Origin: Cymodocea nodosa
Lineage: Eukaryota > Streptophyta > Magnoliopsida > Alismatales > Cymodoceaceae
Assembly: GCA_036874045.1 (NCBI GenBank)
Contig: JAZBRI010000004.1
Location: 6,200,001 to 6,264,000 of the forward strand
Direction: 5' to 3'
Length of the DNA: 64,000 nt
Shown: in pieces, positions 35,117 through 47,538 of the stretch
How positions within the stretch are numbered: the first letter of the stretch is position 1
Layout: each line of letters opens with the position of its first letter
Made by a program: the position numbers and the translations under genes
The notes under the pieces: generated by a model
Database searches by the model: none
What the model was told of the DNA's origin: nothing
Seen by the model: the letters and a program-made list of their open reading frames with translations, nothing else

Positions 35117-36730
35117 ATTACTTGACGTATTTTAAAAGGTTGGATAGGCAAACACCACCACCACCCCACCCGGCTCCATTCTCTACCATCATCTTTGCAT
35201 CTACGTACTCCAACCCGTCATGAGTGTGGCCTAGTCGTCCATACGTATAACATATTCCTGCATCCGTCGTCTTCCACCATCCACATTGGCATTACTGCTT
35301 CCGTGCCTTCTTCCATTGCTCGTCACTCCTCACTTGTGATCCACCGCAACGCTCCACTTGTTCGAGTAGAGGAGCATCACGCTCCTTCACGAGCTACAAA
35401 AGGGGAGGGGGGCTACTAGAAGAGACCCTTGATCCCCAATCTTCCCTAGATGGCCATTGGTGAGGCATTTCCCCCATGCACAACCACTGGCCTAGCTCCC
35501 TACCTCTATTCCCAAACTTGCACTGAACTCTCATCGTGAGCTCAGGCAACAAGATTGCTTCCATCACCACCACACCTTCGTTTATCGATAATGATGCAGA
35601 GACCAACCCATCATTAAGATCCCTGCAAGAAAGAAAATCATTAGTGAAAGAGGAGCGAAGACAGGGGGGAAAGGTGGGTTGAAAGAATTAGGTCATCTCT
35701 TCCTTCCATTGGCCATCATAACTAACAGACGACGAGAGAAAAGAAATTGTACTACGTCCATTGCTCCACTTCGATCTCTTAATCATTCTTGTCGTACCCT
35801 TTTTGTTTCACCGAATCAACGTAAATTTTTTTTTGATAACGTTGCCAGTGATCTCTTCATCATTGCTCGGCCTGGCTCGGCCCATTCGGCTTCAGCTGTT
35901 CGGGCCCATTTACAAATTGATTCCTGGTATTTGTCTTTAATTTTTATTCTTTTTGCAAATTCTGGTACATATAAATTCTCGAAAAACTCAAGCACCAAAA
36001 AATAATAAATCACATCTCCTTTCTTGCACTTGAAGGTGTTGAGAACGAGAATTACTGCTTGATATATGATTCCTTGGGTTCTAACGTTTGTATGTCCACC
36101 TGAATTCTATGAAATCAAGAACATACATAAGCTAAAGAAATCTATGAAAATAAAATTACATTAGAAAAGTTGGACGAAGTTTGTGTATTCATTTAACAAG
36201 AGAACTTTTCACTCAATGTCAAGCAGATTTTAAGATGTCTTACATTTCAATGGAAAAATGTATATATGCAAGATAAAAAATCGTATATACTGCAATTCTA
36301 GCATCCATTAAGATCTACCTATATATATATATATATATATATATAAAAGGGACAAATTTCTAGCAGTAAAACACAAGCTGTAAGAATTTTATTGAAATGT
36401 AGACATGTAAATTAAAACTAATTGGTTACAAGTGGAGGGATCTATTTTTCTACTAACATTTTGTTTCTTTTTTTTTTCTTTAAAAATTAGCCTATATGAA
36501 CATTCAATTTAAAGTCAATTATATTTACATTTTAACATGATATCAAAGTAACCTGGAGACGCCTCTTGTCACTGAACTCTTAAATAGAGATAACTACACT
36601 TAATAGAGTCGAGCTATTAGGATTGCCTTAAAGCTAAACACAAAATTGGTTTCATTGTTAGAACTCTAATTAAAAGGAGTCGTTAATTCTGTCAACCTTA
36701 CTATCTTTGAAAGGAACAACTATTGAATTT
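35117..36730. other. Gene-free stretch with TA repeat
   Basis: No supported gene. A (TA)n microsatellite lies at 36,319-36,345. Open frames near 35,195-35,600 are compositional. Confidence 0.5.
36220..36550. repeat. Possible decayed LTR-type remnant
   Basis: Shares GAAATGTAGACATGTAAATT-like sequence and a downstream TGATATCAAAGT (primer-site-like) with the stretch at about 700-990. An inverted TGTCTTACATTTCAATGG lies at about 36,236-36,253. Weak evidence. Confidence 0.3.
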
Positions 36731-36894
36731 TATATTTCAACGTATTTTAATTAGCATCCATCAGAAATGAATTGGCCAGAAAATTTCAGATGCTTATGAA
36801 AATTTAGGGTATTTAAATTAATGTCCAAAATTTAAGGATTTTAATACTTGTAAAAATCTAGGGTGCCTTTTCATACGGACATGGAATGTTCCAT

Positions 36895-37055
36895 ACGCTG
36901 GGCTGGACATGTCTAGCCCAGCCCATTTCGTCCGAATACGTAAGAAATAAGAAAGGGCAAGATCCGTAATTCCAACAACTGATCACACCGCCATATCCTC
37001 CACCCTCACCGGCCCTCGCGTAGGGTTTCGTCTTCGCTTCTCTCGCCGTTCTACG
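36895..37055 (+). promoter_or_regulatory. NACA-2 promoter with site II and telo-box
   Basis: The inverted site II pair (GCTGGGCTGG and TAGCCCAGCCCA, about 36,897-36,923) and one AGGGTTT telo-box (about 37,022) are conserved relative to NACA-1. Only one of the two telo-boxes is kept. The start codon is at 37,065. Confidence 0.65.
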
Positions 37056-37064
37056 CAGACCACC

Positions 37065-39442
<2,378 letters not shown>

Positions 39443-39860
39443 TGCCCTCCTTGTCCTTGGTGAGATGCGTTTGTCCATTGAGACCGACCATAAAATTATG
39501 TTGCAGCTTATTTGTGCCCTCGGTTTTGTCTTTCCGAATTGGGTATTATGATGGCAATGAACTTTTCACCTTTTCTGTTTTACCACTACGTTGAGTTTTT
39601 GCTTCAAAAAAAAAAAGTTGAATTGATTTGCAGTCAAACGCTTTGGTGCCATTCGCTGCGATGGTTTTAAGCTTCGTTGCTAAAAATATAAGATGCAAAA
39701 TCACGGATTTCAGAGTGATTGTACCGGATGAGTGTGGATTCTGCTATGGTCTGGTATGATGGATTCGGCTGTAGCAAATAAGTGTTTTGTAGCTGTTCAT
39801 TGAAAAGTTTTGAGAAATGTTAGTAATTCATCAGAAAATGGATTATATATCATATGAAGT

Positions 39861-39938
39861 TTTTTTTTTTTTTTGTTATTATGATACCCTGTGGGATTGA
39901 CGACTCGAGTGGTAAAATGTCCGTTTCTTCTTGGCATG
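39861..39938 (-). mobile_element. Short retroposed insert with poly-T/A tail
   Basis: A 78-bp insert starting with a T run (39,861-39,874) is flanked by 13-bp direct repeats TATCAT(A/G)TGAAGT at 39,848-39,860 and 39,939-39,951. It is absent from the NACA-1 flank. A tail plus long target duplication indicates LINE-mediated retroposition of a short SINE-like or RNA-derived piece. No tRNA-like A/B boxes were recognised. Confidence 0.5.
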
Positions 39939-40127
39939 TATCATGTGAAGTAATTGGTGAAATCTTCCAAATCTCAAAGCAGAAAGTTCTTCTGGTTACA
40001 TCAGCAAGAGTTCATTTAGGGGGAGTTATTATGGATCATCAGAGTTTGTGTTTCTTCTTGATACTGTTAATTATATTTCGATTAAGTAGAAAATTGATTA
40101 TATATATATATATATATATATCTCGAC

Positions 40128-40830
40128 AATCCCTCAACTGTACATACATTGAGTATCGGTAGTGTCTGCAATTCGGTAGTGTCCACAAACCTGGTTGGCA
40201 TGTAGACGTACAATAATGTAGAGACTTCAATACTCGTAAGCATTCGAACTTTTGTAATTAATGTAGAGACTTCGATCTTCGAAATTGAGAGTTAACCCTC
40301 CTTTGGATCTTTTTCTTTTTTGGGCGTACAATAAAAGTACGTAGAGTCCTTACTTCATCCTTTTGTCTACATTCAACTTTGTAGTGGCCATTAACTGCAT
40401 ACGACAAGTGGTTAACTATTGTGAAACTGGGTAGATAATTAGCGTTCGCACTTGTGGTCTTGCAATAGTTTATTCTCAAGCACTCTTCGAAACGTAGACT
40501 ATTCTGAGACATACAAAATTACTCGTCACCGATGTAAAGGAGGAAGGATTGGTGGCACAACTCGTCAAAGTGTTCCCTGCCAATTTCCTCCAACTCCTTC
40601 CCACCATTTCGTTGAACGAAACCTTCAGCTATCCATAGCCTGGCAAGGAAGTCTACAGAGAATATATGGTCAAGCGCTGCCGTTTGACGACGGTAGCTCG
40701 CTGTTATGTCGGAGACATCTCCCTGCAGTCCACCTCCGTACTTCCATCCGCGGCCAGTAACCACGGCTGGGGTGGCACTCTTGAGGAAGGAGGGTATTCC
40801 CCTGCATCTATTGATTTCCTCTCAGGACTT
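40128..40830 (-). pseudogene. NLR-B: relic of the NLR beside NACA-2
   Basis: Homologous to NLR-A from the GLPL end (GCATCTATTGATTTCC at about 40,803) through RNBS-D (LWIAEGFVQRNGGKELEEIG) and the post-MHD region (ECLRINYCKTT; LSYAVNGHYKVE) to LRR sequence near 40,128-40,200 (TATCGGTAGTGTCTGCAATTC). It has multiple frameshifts and large internal and terminal deletions, so it makes no NLR. It sits at the same place and orientation relative to NACA-2 as NLR-A does to NACA-1, which shows the pair was duplicated as a unit. Confidence 0.85.
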
Positions 40831-41739
40831 CTTCTCGCCAATCTACCTTTGTTTCATAACAGTTGCAATAATAAGCTGTAGCATGAGACGAAAGATATTC
40901 TTCTGATCGCTTCAATAGATATCAATAAGCACTGATTGACAAGTATAACTACAAAAGATGCATGTGCACCCGCCAGATATCTTAGGCCAGTCACAAATCT
41001 TAAAAATCAAAGATAAGCATATGTTGCATAACTGACTAGCTTGCTAAAAATATCATATATTTTACCAGTGATGTCTTAAGCATAAAACTAAAGCTTTTCT
41101 AACCAAAAACAGTATCTCTTTTCTAGCGATCATATACAACTATCCGAACAACAATTTCGTTTAGATGAAAGTGTAACCAATAACGACATGTAACTTGCAG
41201 TCTATGAACAACGATTTGCAGAAAGGAATACGTTTTCAGTACTGCACGCAAAGGTCCGTAAAAAAACTTTTAGCATGGGTGATTTGCAAAGTCTACATTT
41301 ACATATATATTGTATGTAGCCAACACAAATAATACGAAGACAATCTATGGAAAAATATTTTTATCGAATAAGAACCTATATATTATACACAATATATAAA
41401 ATCATTTATTTAAAAAATTCCAAACACTATAATTAATGGTAATTACATAAATCAATAAGCATAAACAGATATTTTAAACATACTGGCAATGAACATAAAG
41501 TATCTGCTGAATTGCATGCAAAAGAATAAGATAGAAGTAAAAGGAGTGATGTACCATAGTGTCCTCAACGTAACGTTGAAAAATTTTAAAATGACTAATT
41601 TGTTATATATTGATCATCCATTTAAAATGTGAATAATTGTATTTCAAATTAGAATGATACAACTTGTAAAACAATACTAAATGTACCATACAATTTTCTT
41701 GAAAAGTAGCTACAGGTAGGCCGTGAGAAAGATGGCTAC
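40831..41739. other. Spacer between NLR-B relic and NLR-C
   Basis: AT-rich, no gene seen. It probably includes the NLR-C 3' UTR at its right end. Confidence 0.5.
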
Positions 41740-44700
41740 TTATGCATTATTCTGAAACCAAGTGAGAAGCTTTTCTTTGTCAAATGCAATTGGCAATTTC
41801 TTATCGAAGCGAAATGCAAGTGCATGACAGTTAATGACAATAAAACTACCAAAGGGCTCCAGTTTCTTATGTAGATCTGTAGTTGTAGAACAGTTCACCA
41901 AAAGATCAAGTGATTTGAGCTGGTCGCAATCTTCAATCCAAAGATTTTTCAACAATGGTAGTTCTGACACAGATACAAGTGACTTGCAGTACATGACGGT
42001 TAGATTATGAAGCTCTTTAAGGCTGGGAAGTTTAACTAGTTCATCACATGCAATCAACCTTAAGGTTTGAAGCTTGGGAAATTCAGGCAATGCTTTTAGT
42101 GACCAACAATTTTCTATCTCCAATGTTTTCAGAGAAACAAAGCAAGGTATGCCCCCCAACTTTGGACAATTAAAGATGGTACAAGTTTCAAGCTCTGGGA
42201 AATCAACATCTCTAACACCAGTCCACTTTTCCAGTTCATATAGCTGTTTAAAACATAGTTCAAGTAGTTTTGGGAAACACTTCTCATGTTGAGGATCTTC
42301 AACGTCAAGGCAAAACTCATGTTGGATAGATCTTATAAACATGTGATCTATTGTCAGGTATTTCAATGATGGAAGTAGTCCCAATGATGGCAGTTGGTCA
42401 CAGTTTTTGCAATATTTAAGAGTCACACTCCACAAGTTGGTGAAGGATTTGTCTCCCAACCATTGTGGGAAGACAGTGCCATGGTATGATTGCACTATGA
42501 GTATCTTAAGATTGTTATTTGGTTTGAGGTTTTCCAACACCTGCGCAACATGCTCTGGTGTCTGTTCTGGTGTAGCACAGAAACTTGAATTCAAGGTATC
42601 CACTCCTCTAGCGATTTCCATCAACTCTGGCTCGAGATCAGTTGTGTTTGATTGGTCGTCAACAAGCAATTGCCTCTCATCTGACGTGATCTCTCCCACG
42701 GCAGTTGTATGGGGTACAATATCCACTTCACTGTAAGGCAGTTCTCGATCTTGTAGATTCATTTCCTCAGAGTCATCATCAGAAAGTTTCTCATCATAAT
42801 CATCATCATCAGTTTCTTCCTTATGTTGTTTGCCCACATGAGAAGACCAGTCTAAGGTGAGTTTTTGAATAAATTGTTTGGATTCCAAATTAGCCACTTT
42901 ACAGTCATCAACATTATTCACATTACAAAGTCCTGAAATGTTAAGTTCTCTTCTGATCTTTCCCAAACCCCTTAACTCCTTGATCCCAGCATATCCATCA
43001 GCTTGAGACACATTAAATCTTTGGAGTGTTTGCAGTTCAACCAATTCCCCAAGCTTAGCTGGCATACAAAAGTTACAATTGCTATCAACACGCAAATGGC
43101 GCAAACTTGTCATGCCTCTCATATCTCTAGGTAACTCTTCAAACTTAAGACAATTCATCAATTCCAATGTTTGCAGATGTTTAAACATATTTATGGAATC
43201 TGGCAATGTTCTTATTGCAGTGCCATTGAGACCAAGGAAGCGTAGCTGTTCCAAGTTGCCAATGTACTCAGGCAACTCTTCTAAGTCACTGTAGCTGAGA
43301 TCCAAAGTTTGTAGATTATAAAGCTGGCGCGTGGAATCTGGAAGAAGTCTAACTCCGGTGCCGAAAAGTCCAAGGAAACGTAGATGCTTTAGATCACCCA
43401 ATGAATCAGGCAACTGTCTTATGTCTATGTAGCACAAATACAATGTTCGTAGGTAGTTCATTCTCGACAAAAGAGAAAGGTCAATCTGTGATTTACATTC
43501 ATTCGATATGATAATAAAAGTACGAAGCCTTTTCGCTTGATCTAGCAACTCACCTTTGATCTCATTGTTATGATTTTGAACCACATATGATGCATGACGA
43601 ACATGAGAGAAGGCGTGGGTTGCATTATCACCCATTATCCTGTGGTGTTCTGATCCTCTTGAAGTGGAATTAGTGGATTTCAGGGTATCATAAAGCCGAA
43701 AAGGAATCACATGTCGATCATCTTTAAAGAATTGGAAATAAAATCTGTACAAAAGTTTCTCAAAATACTTCGAACCAATATCTTCAAGTGTGTCTGTGCC
43801 AGCCTTTGGGTGAATGAAACCCTCTGCAATCCAAAGCCTTATAAGTTGTTGCTTGTCAAATTCATGATAATCAGGGAATAAGGAACAATAAGCAATGCAG
43901 CGCTTTAAGGGTGCTTTCAAACCATAGTAACTTGATTTCAAATCTCGTAGAATATCATTCAGGATCTCTCCATTCGAGAGCGCTTCAATCCACTTTCTCT
44001 TTTTTGGATGAACATGATCCTTCACAGAGAATGGAAGGCCTTTACATTTGATAGTTTGATCGATCATTGGCAGCTCTTCCTTTAGACGATCCAAGACGAG
44101 AGGATAGGCAAATTCTATAGAGAGTTGGTTCTTTTTCATTTTTTCAATAACTTTGTAATCTTGGGTAGTAATCACAACCACACCGCCTTTCTCCACAGAA
44201 GCTAGAGTGTTCCATAAGCTTTCCCATTTACCATTCTTAGTCCAAACATCAACCGGAATATCAACGAGAACAATCAAGAACCTCTTTCCATCTAGCAGCT
44301 GTCTCAATTCTTCCTGAATACCAATCAATTCCTTGGAAATAGACGAGCTCAGAGCTAAGGATTCGTAAACAGCCTTCGCAAGCTTCAGCTCATCGAAAAC
44401 ATCAGACATGGACACCCAACCCCTCAATTGGAAGTGATTATCAACCTCGAAATTACGAAACACATGTTGGGCAATTGTGGTTAGATCAATACCAATGCCA
44501 GGAGGGCCCACAACTGGAAAGATGACGATTTGCTTGAAATCTCTTGTTATCGATTCGATAATAAGTTTTATATATTCATCCATACCAACGACAATCCGTT
44601 GCTTATCCGGAATCGATCCCGTGGGTTGCTTGCAACAGCTGTTATTCCTAAGCTTCCCTTCCCATTCATGTATCTCTAGAGATTTCGACCGGTGCTTCGA

Positions 44701-44988
44701 ATCTTGGTACTTTTTCAAAATTTCCTTCATCTTCTTCTGTATAGCCGGCCATTGAGAATCACCGGAACTAGAAGAAGTTCGTACTAGCCACTCACAGTCG
44801 GCGATGGCGTCCTCGGCGTCGAATGCGATATCCTTTAGGGTTTTGACTCTTACAAGTTCGGAATGGGATTGGACGGACTTCGACTCGATCTGGTCGACCT
44901 CTAACCAAATTTCCCGAAGATTATCCTTCAGATCATCGAAGGTATCCTTGGCTTCCAGCGGAATTGGCGGCGAAGAGGTAGTAGCCAT
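41740..44988 (-). CDS. NLR-C: CC-NBS-LRR protein with degenerate nucleotide-binding motifs, 1082 aa
   Basis: Single open frame. I start at MATTSSPPIPLEAKD (44,988) because the further upstream frame is a poly-Lys run from a T tract. The coiled coil has an EDVID-like AFDAEDAIADCE (55-66). The P-loop reads GPPGIGIDLTT (161-171): the conserved Lys is replaced and two extra residues are present. Kinase-2 reads VLVDIPVDVW (240-249), with three residues splitting the Asp pair. GLPL is GLPF (317-320). RNBS-D (CIAYCSLF, LWIAEGFIHP) is normal. The MHD region reads IPFRLYDTL (428-436). LRRs run from about 510 to 1050, with an acidic linker at about 716-815. The frame is otherwise intact over 3.2 kb, so selection may still hold it, perhaps as a nucleotide-independent sensor or partner NLR. 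An ageing pseudogene without stops is the alternative. Confidence 0.88.
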   Translation of the reverse strand: MATTSSPPIPLEAKDTFDDLKDNLREIWLEVDQIESKSVQSHSELVRVKTLKDIAFDAEDAIADCEWLVRTSSSSGDSQWPAIQKKMKEILKKYQDSKHRSKSLEIHEWEGKLRNNSCCKQPTGSIPDKQRIVVGMDEYIKLIIESITRDFKQIVIFPVVGPPGIGIDLTTIAQHVFRNFEVDNHFQLRGWVSMSDVFDELKLAKAVYESLALSSSISKELIGIQEELRQLLDGKRFLIVLVDIPVDVWTKNGKWESLWNTLASVEKGGVVVITTQDYKVIEKMKKNQLSIEFAYPLVLDRLKEELPMIDQTIKCKGLPFSVKDHVHPKKRKWIEALSNGEILNDILRDLKSSYYGLKAPLKRCIAYCSLFPDYHEFDKQQLIRLWIAEGFIHPKAGTDTLEDIGSKYFEKLLYRFYFQFFKDDRHVIPFRLYDTLKSTNSTSRGSEHHRIMGDNATHAFSHVRHASYVVQNHNNEIKGELLDQAKRLRTFIIISNECKSQIDLSLLSRMNYLRTLYLCYIDIRQLPDSLGDLKHLRFLGLFGTGVRLLPDSTRQLYNLQTLDLSYSDLEELPEYIGNLEQLRFLGLNGTAIRTLPDSINMFKHLQTLELMNCLKFEELPRDMRGMTSLRHLRVDSNCNFCMPAKLGELVELQTLQRFNVSQADGYAGIKELRGLGKIRRELNISGLCNVNNVDDCKVANLESKQFIQKLTLDWSSHVGKQHKEETDDDDYDEKLSDDDSEEMNLQDRELPYSEVDIVPHTTAVGEITSDERQLLVDDQSNTTDLEPELMEIARGVDTLNSSFCATPEQTPEHVAQVLENLKPNNNLKILIVQSYHGTVFPQWLGDKSFTNLWSVTLKYCKNCDQLPSLGLLPSLKYLTIDHMFIRSIQHEFCLDVEDPQHEKCFPKLLELCFKQLYELEKWTGVRDVDFPELETCTIFNCPKLGGIPCFVSLKTLEIENCWSLKALPEFPKLQTLRLIACDELVKLPSLKELHNLTVMYCKSLVSVSELPLLKNLWIEDCDQLKSLDLLVNCSTTTDLHKKLEPFGSFIVINCHALAFRFDKKLPIAFDKEKLLTWFQNNA

Positions 44989-45097
44989 GAGGTTGGAGGC
45001 AGCAGATCGGCCGAAGAAGAACGGTACAGAAAGCCAGAAGGTCGTATCGTCCGCAGCCTCTACCCACACTGTGGTTATCCGTGTCCTCCTTGAACTT

Positions 45098-45101
<4 letters not shown>

Positions 45102-45126
<25 letters not shown>
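45102..45126. repeat. Poly-T tract upstream of NLR-C
   Basis: About 25 T in the presumed NLR-C 5' leader. It creates a spurious poly-Lys extension of the reading frame. Confidence 0.9.
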
Positions 45127-45130
<4 letters not shown>

Positions 45131-45199
45131 CTAGTAAAATAAGGGTTAAAATTTCTTATATAAAAATATATATTTATTTTCAATTGATTTTAGAAATTA

Positions 45200-45425
45200 A
45201 AAAGAAAGAAAGAAAGAAAGAAAAGTTAGATACGAACGAAGCAAAATTCGTTAGTAAAACATTTATCTGACAGCATACAATAAACACTATTGAATTGACG
45301 CAGAGAAAACATATATCCCACATGATACAATAGGCACCATCAAATTGACGTGAAGTTAAAAATAAAAAAAAACGAGTATCCCACACACAATACAATAGAC
45401 ACCATTGAATGGTACATGAGATGAT
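45200..45425. repeat. GAAA microsatellite and three imperfect 60-70-bp tandem units
   Basis: A (GAAA)n run lies at about 45,201-45,224. Downstream, three diverged units each carry ATACAATA-ACACCAT(T/C)(G/A)AATTGACG-like sequence (about 45,274, 45,325 and 45,390), two of them preceded by TATCCCACA. Function unknown. Confidence 0.65.
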
Positions 45426-45658
45426 AAAAAACTCTTCCAATCATGATTAGAAATTTTGTTAGAAAAACACAATATATATTAATGCAGCTTAAATAACATT
45501 TAAAAGAACGTGTTGACGTCTGCGAAAGATGTTAGTTACGCGGCATCGATGTAAATTTTTTATTTTTTTTATAGGGATGACACGATCTAATTGATCAACG
45601 GTCAGATCGCACCGAACCGATACCTTCACCGCGAAGAAAGCATAAACCTCGGGAACGC

Positions 45659-46058
45659 TATAAAAATCATTCCTTCCCTTCAGTAAGCATTGAACATCCA
45701 TAGCACCATGGTGAGCTCTCCTTCCTCCTCCTCCTCCTCCTCCTCCTCGCTCTGGTTATTTGATATTTGTTCTTTTATGTAATTCATAACATTCATGTTT
45801 TGTTTTCGTATGCTTCAATCCTTCCTCCCACCTTTCTTGTGCCGACAGGATTCTGGAGAACACACCAGTTCCCAAGAACCGATGTGCCCGGACGGGAAGC
45901 CGATCAGAGACACAAGATCCGGGCCTTCTGCCCCTGGCAAGAATCGACCTGTACAAAGACAAACGCAGCCGGAGGACCACCGCATCAGTCTGCCCAGCGA
46001 GGACGCATCCCACGTCCTCGTGCCCCGCCACGTACGACGCCAACCTCATCTGCAGTAA
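45659..46058 (+). CDS. Possible small gene, unknown function (70 aa if spliced)
   Basis: A TATAAAAA box at 45,659-45,666 lies 42 bp before ACCATGG (ATG 45,708). The ATG is followed at once by a donor-like GTGAGC, and a strong acceptor (TTCTTGTGCCGACAG) precedes 45,849. Splicing these gives a hydrophilic 70-aa frame, MDSGEHTSSQEPMCPDGK at its start, ending in TAA at 46,056-46,058. A different donor after a Ser run would open another frame with several Cys (about 46,000-46,060) instead. The GC-rich exon 2 is unlike its AT-rich neighbours. I do not recognise either product. It may equally be a non-coding transcript or a gene remnant. Confidence 0.3.
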
Positions 46059-47538
46059 ACTGCCCCCTTTTGATTTACTGGGTTTGGGGTTTGCTTGTGG
46101 AGATAATAATTTATGGGCATCTAATCTGTGCTGCATGATTCTCTAAATTCCTGCTGTGCTGCGTGTTGTTCCCTGGCTTCTGCCTTCCTGTATCATGGCA
46201 ATAAGTAGCAACGGTGTGGTGCTTTTGTTTCGATTTGAGTTGAAGATTTCTTTCTTCGTACCAATTACTCCAATGTAATTCATGTACACAAAGCAAATGA
46301 ATGGAACTCCTTTCTTTCTTTTTCCGTCGATTTTTATGTCTTTCTATAAATGAAAATTACTGGGCTTGAAATGGGCGTGCGAAATCTCTCTCCAAGACGG
46401 GACTGATTTATACCTGTCTTCCCACTTTATCTATCTTATAGCTAAATTACGAAGAAGGTAAACTCAGTGCACGAGGCGTTTACCACTGTTGGGTATCAGG
46501 GGGGTCGATTCTACGGAGCTTTTTATTTACAAATGGTATGACTATTTCCTAAGATTCGAACCATCTTCCCCGCAGGATAAAACAGGGCAGCCTTACAGTT
46601 ATATCAAGTCTCTTCCTCTATCCAGTATCTATATTCTATTTGGCCAAATGTATTTTGTTTGGGATCAGTTAGTGAAATGAATGGTTTTTAACATACGTGT
46701 GCCAAGTGGTTTCTTCAAGCATATTTTTTATAACCATCGAGGATTCTATTTCAAATGAAAGGGCGTTTTGTTGCAATCATGTTTTTGCGTTAGTAGTACT
46801 TCAAGTGGATGCTATTTACCTCAGTTTGTCTTGTACATTCCTTACAAACCAAACTTTTAAGTGGTTTTTGAAATTTCTAACTTGTGCTAGATCGTGACTT
46901 TGTGTTCAAGAGCGTTTCTATTTTTTGTGTTCTCAGTTGATTTTTGTTGCCACATTAAAAATTGATATGAATGGATGCATGGCATTAATATTAACATTTC
47001 ACTTACGATAGGCTAGCGGCCAATCCTCCTGTAATCAATCAAAGCTTTCCTCTGCATTCTTCCGCTTCACCGAAAATTATCAGGAAATTTCAGATTTAGA
47101 ACGTCCCGATGCAACTTCCATTTCTCTTCCCAATCGAAGTATTTATCAATCTCGATCCGTAACCAACAAATCCGATACACCCAAGGACGAAATATTGAAG
47201 GCTGGGAAACAGAAAAGGAGAAAAAAAAATTGGAACACATGATTGCCATCAAAAAGTAAAAACTGAAGCCGAGTAATCCGTATAAAGTCATATAATTTGG
47301 AATTATCAAAATCCTAACATAATATCACTAAGTTAGCCTACATGTAATCCAAGTAGAGCTGCTAGTTTAAAATAAGCCTTATACATCATGATTTCTGAAT
47401 TTTATTATCCTTTAGCAATCAGCAGCAGTTGGGACCAAAATCTGAAGATGATCGATTAGTGACCGATAAATAATTGCATACCTGACAGGTGGTCTCAGAA
47501 AATTTCGATCTCAGCGTCACATTTCTCCAAGTCAAAAT
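46059..47538. other. Gene-free stretch
   Basis: No family-like exon on either strand. It should contain the 3' ends of the convergent small gene and of POP1. Confidence 0.5.

Noticed and set aside
44989-45183. 65-residue upstream extension of NLR-C including a poly-Lys run
   Set aside because: The Lys run is encoded by a T/A homopolymer and the extension lacks family similarity; the Met at 44,988 starts a normal CC domain.
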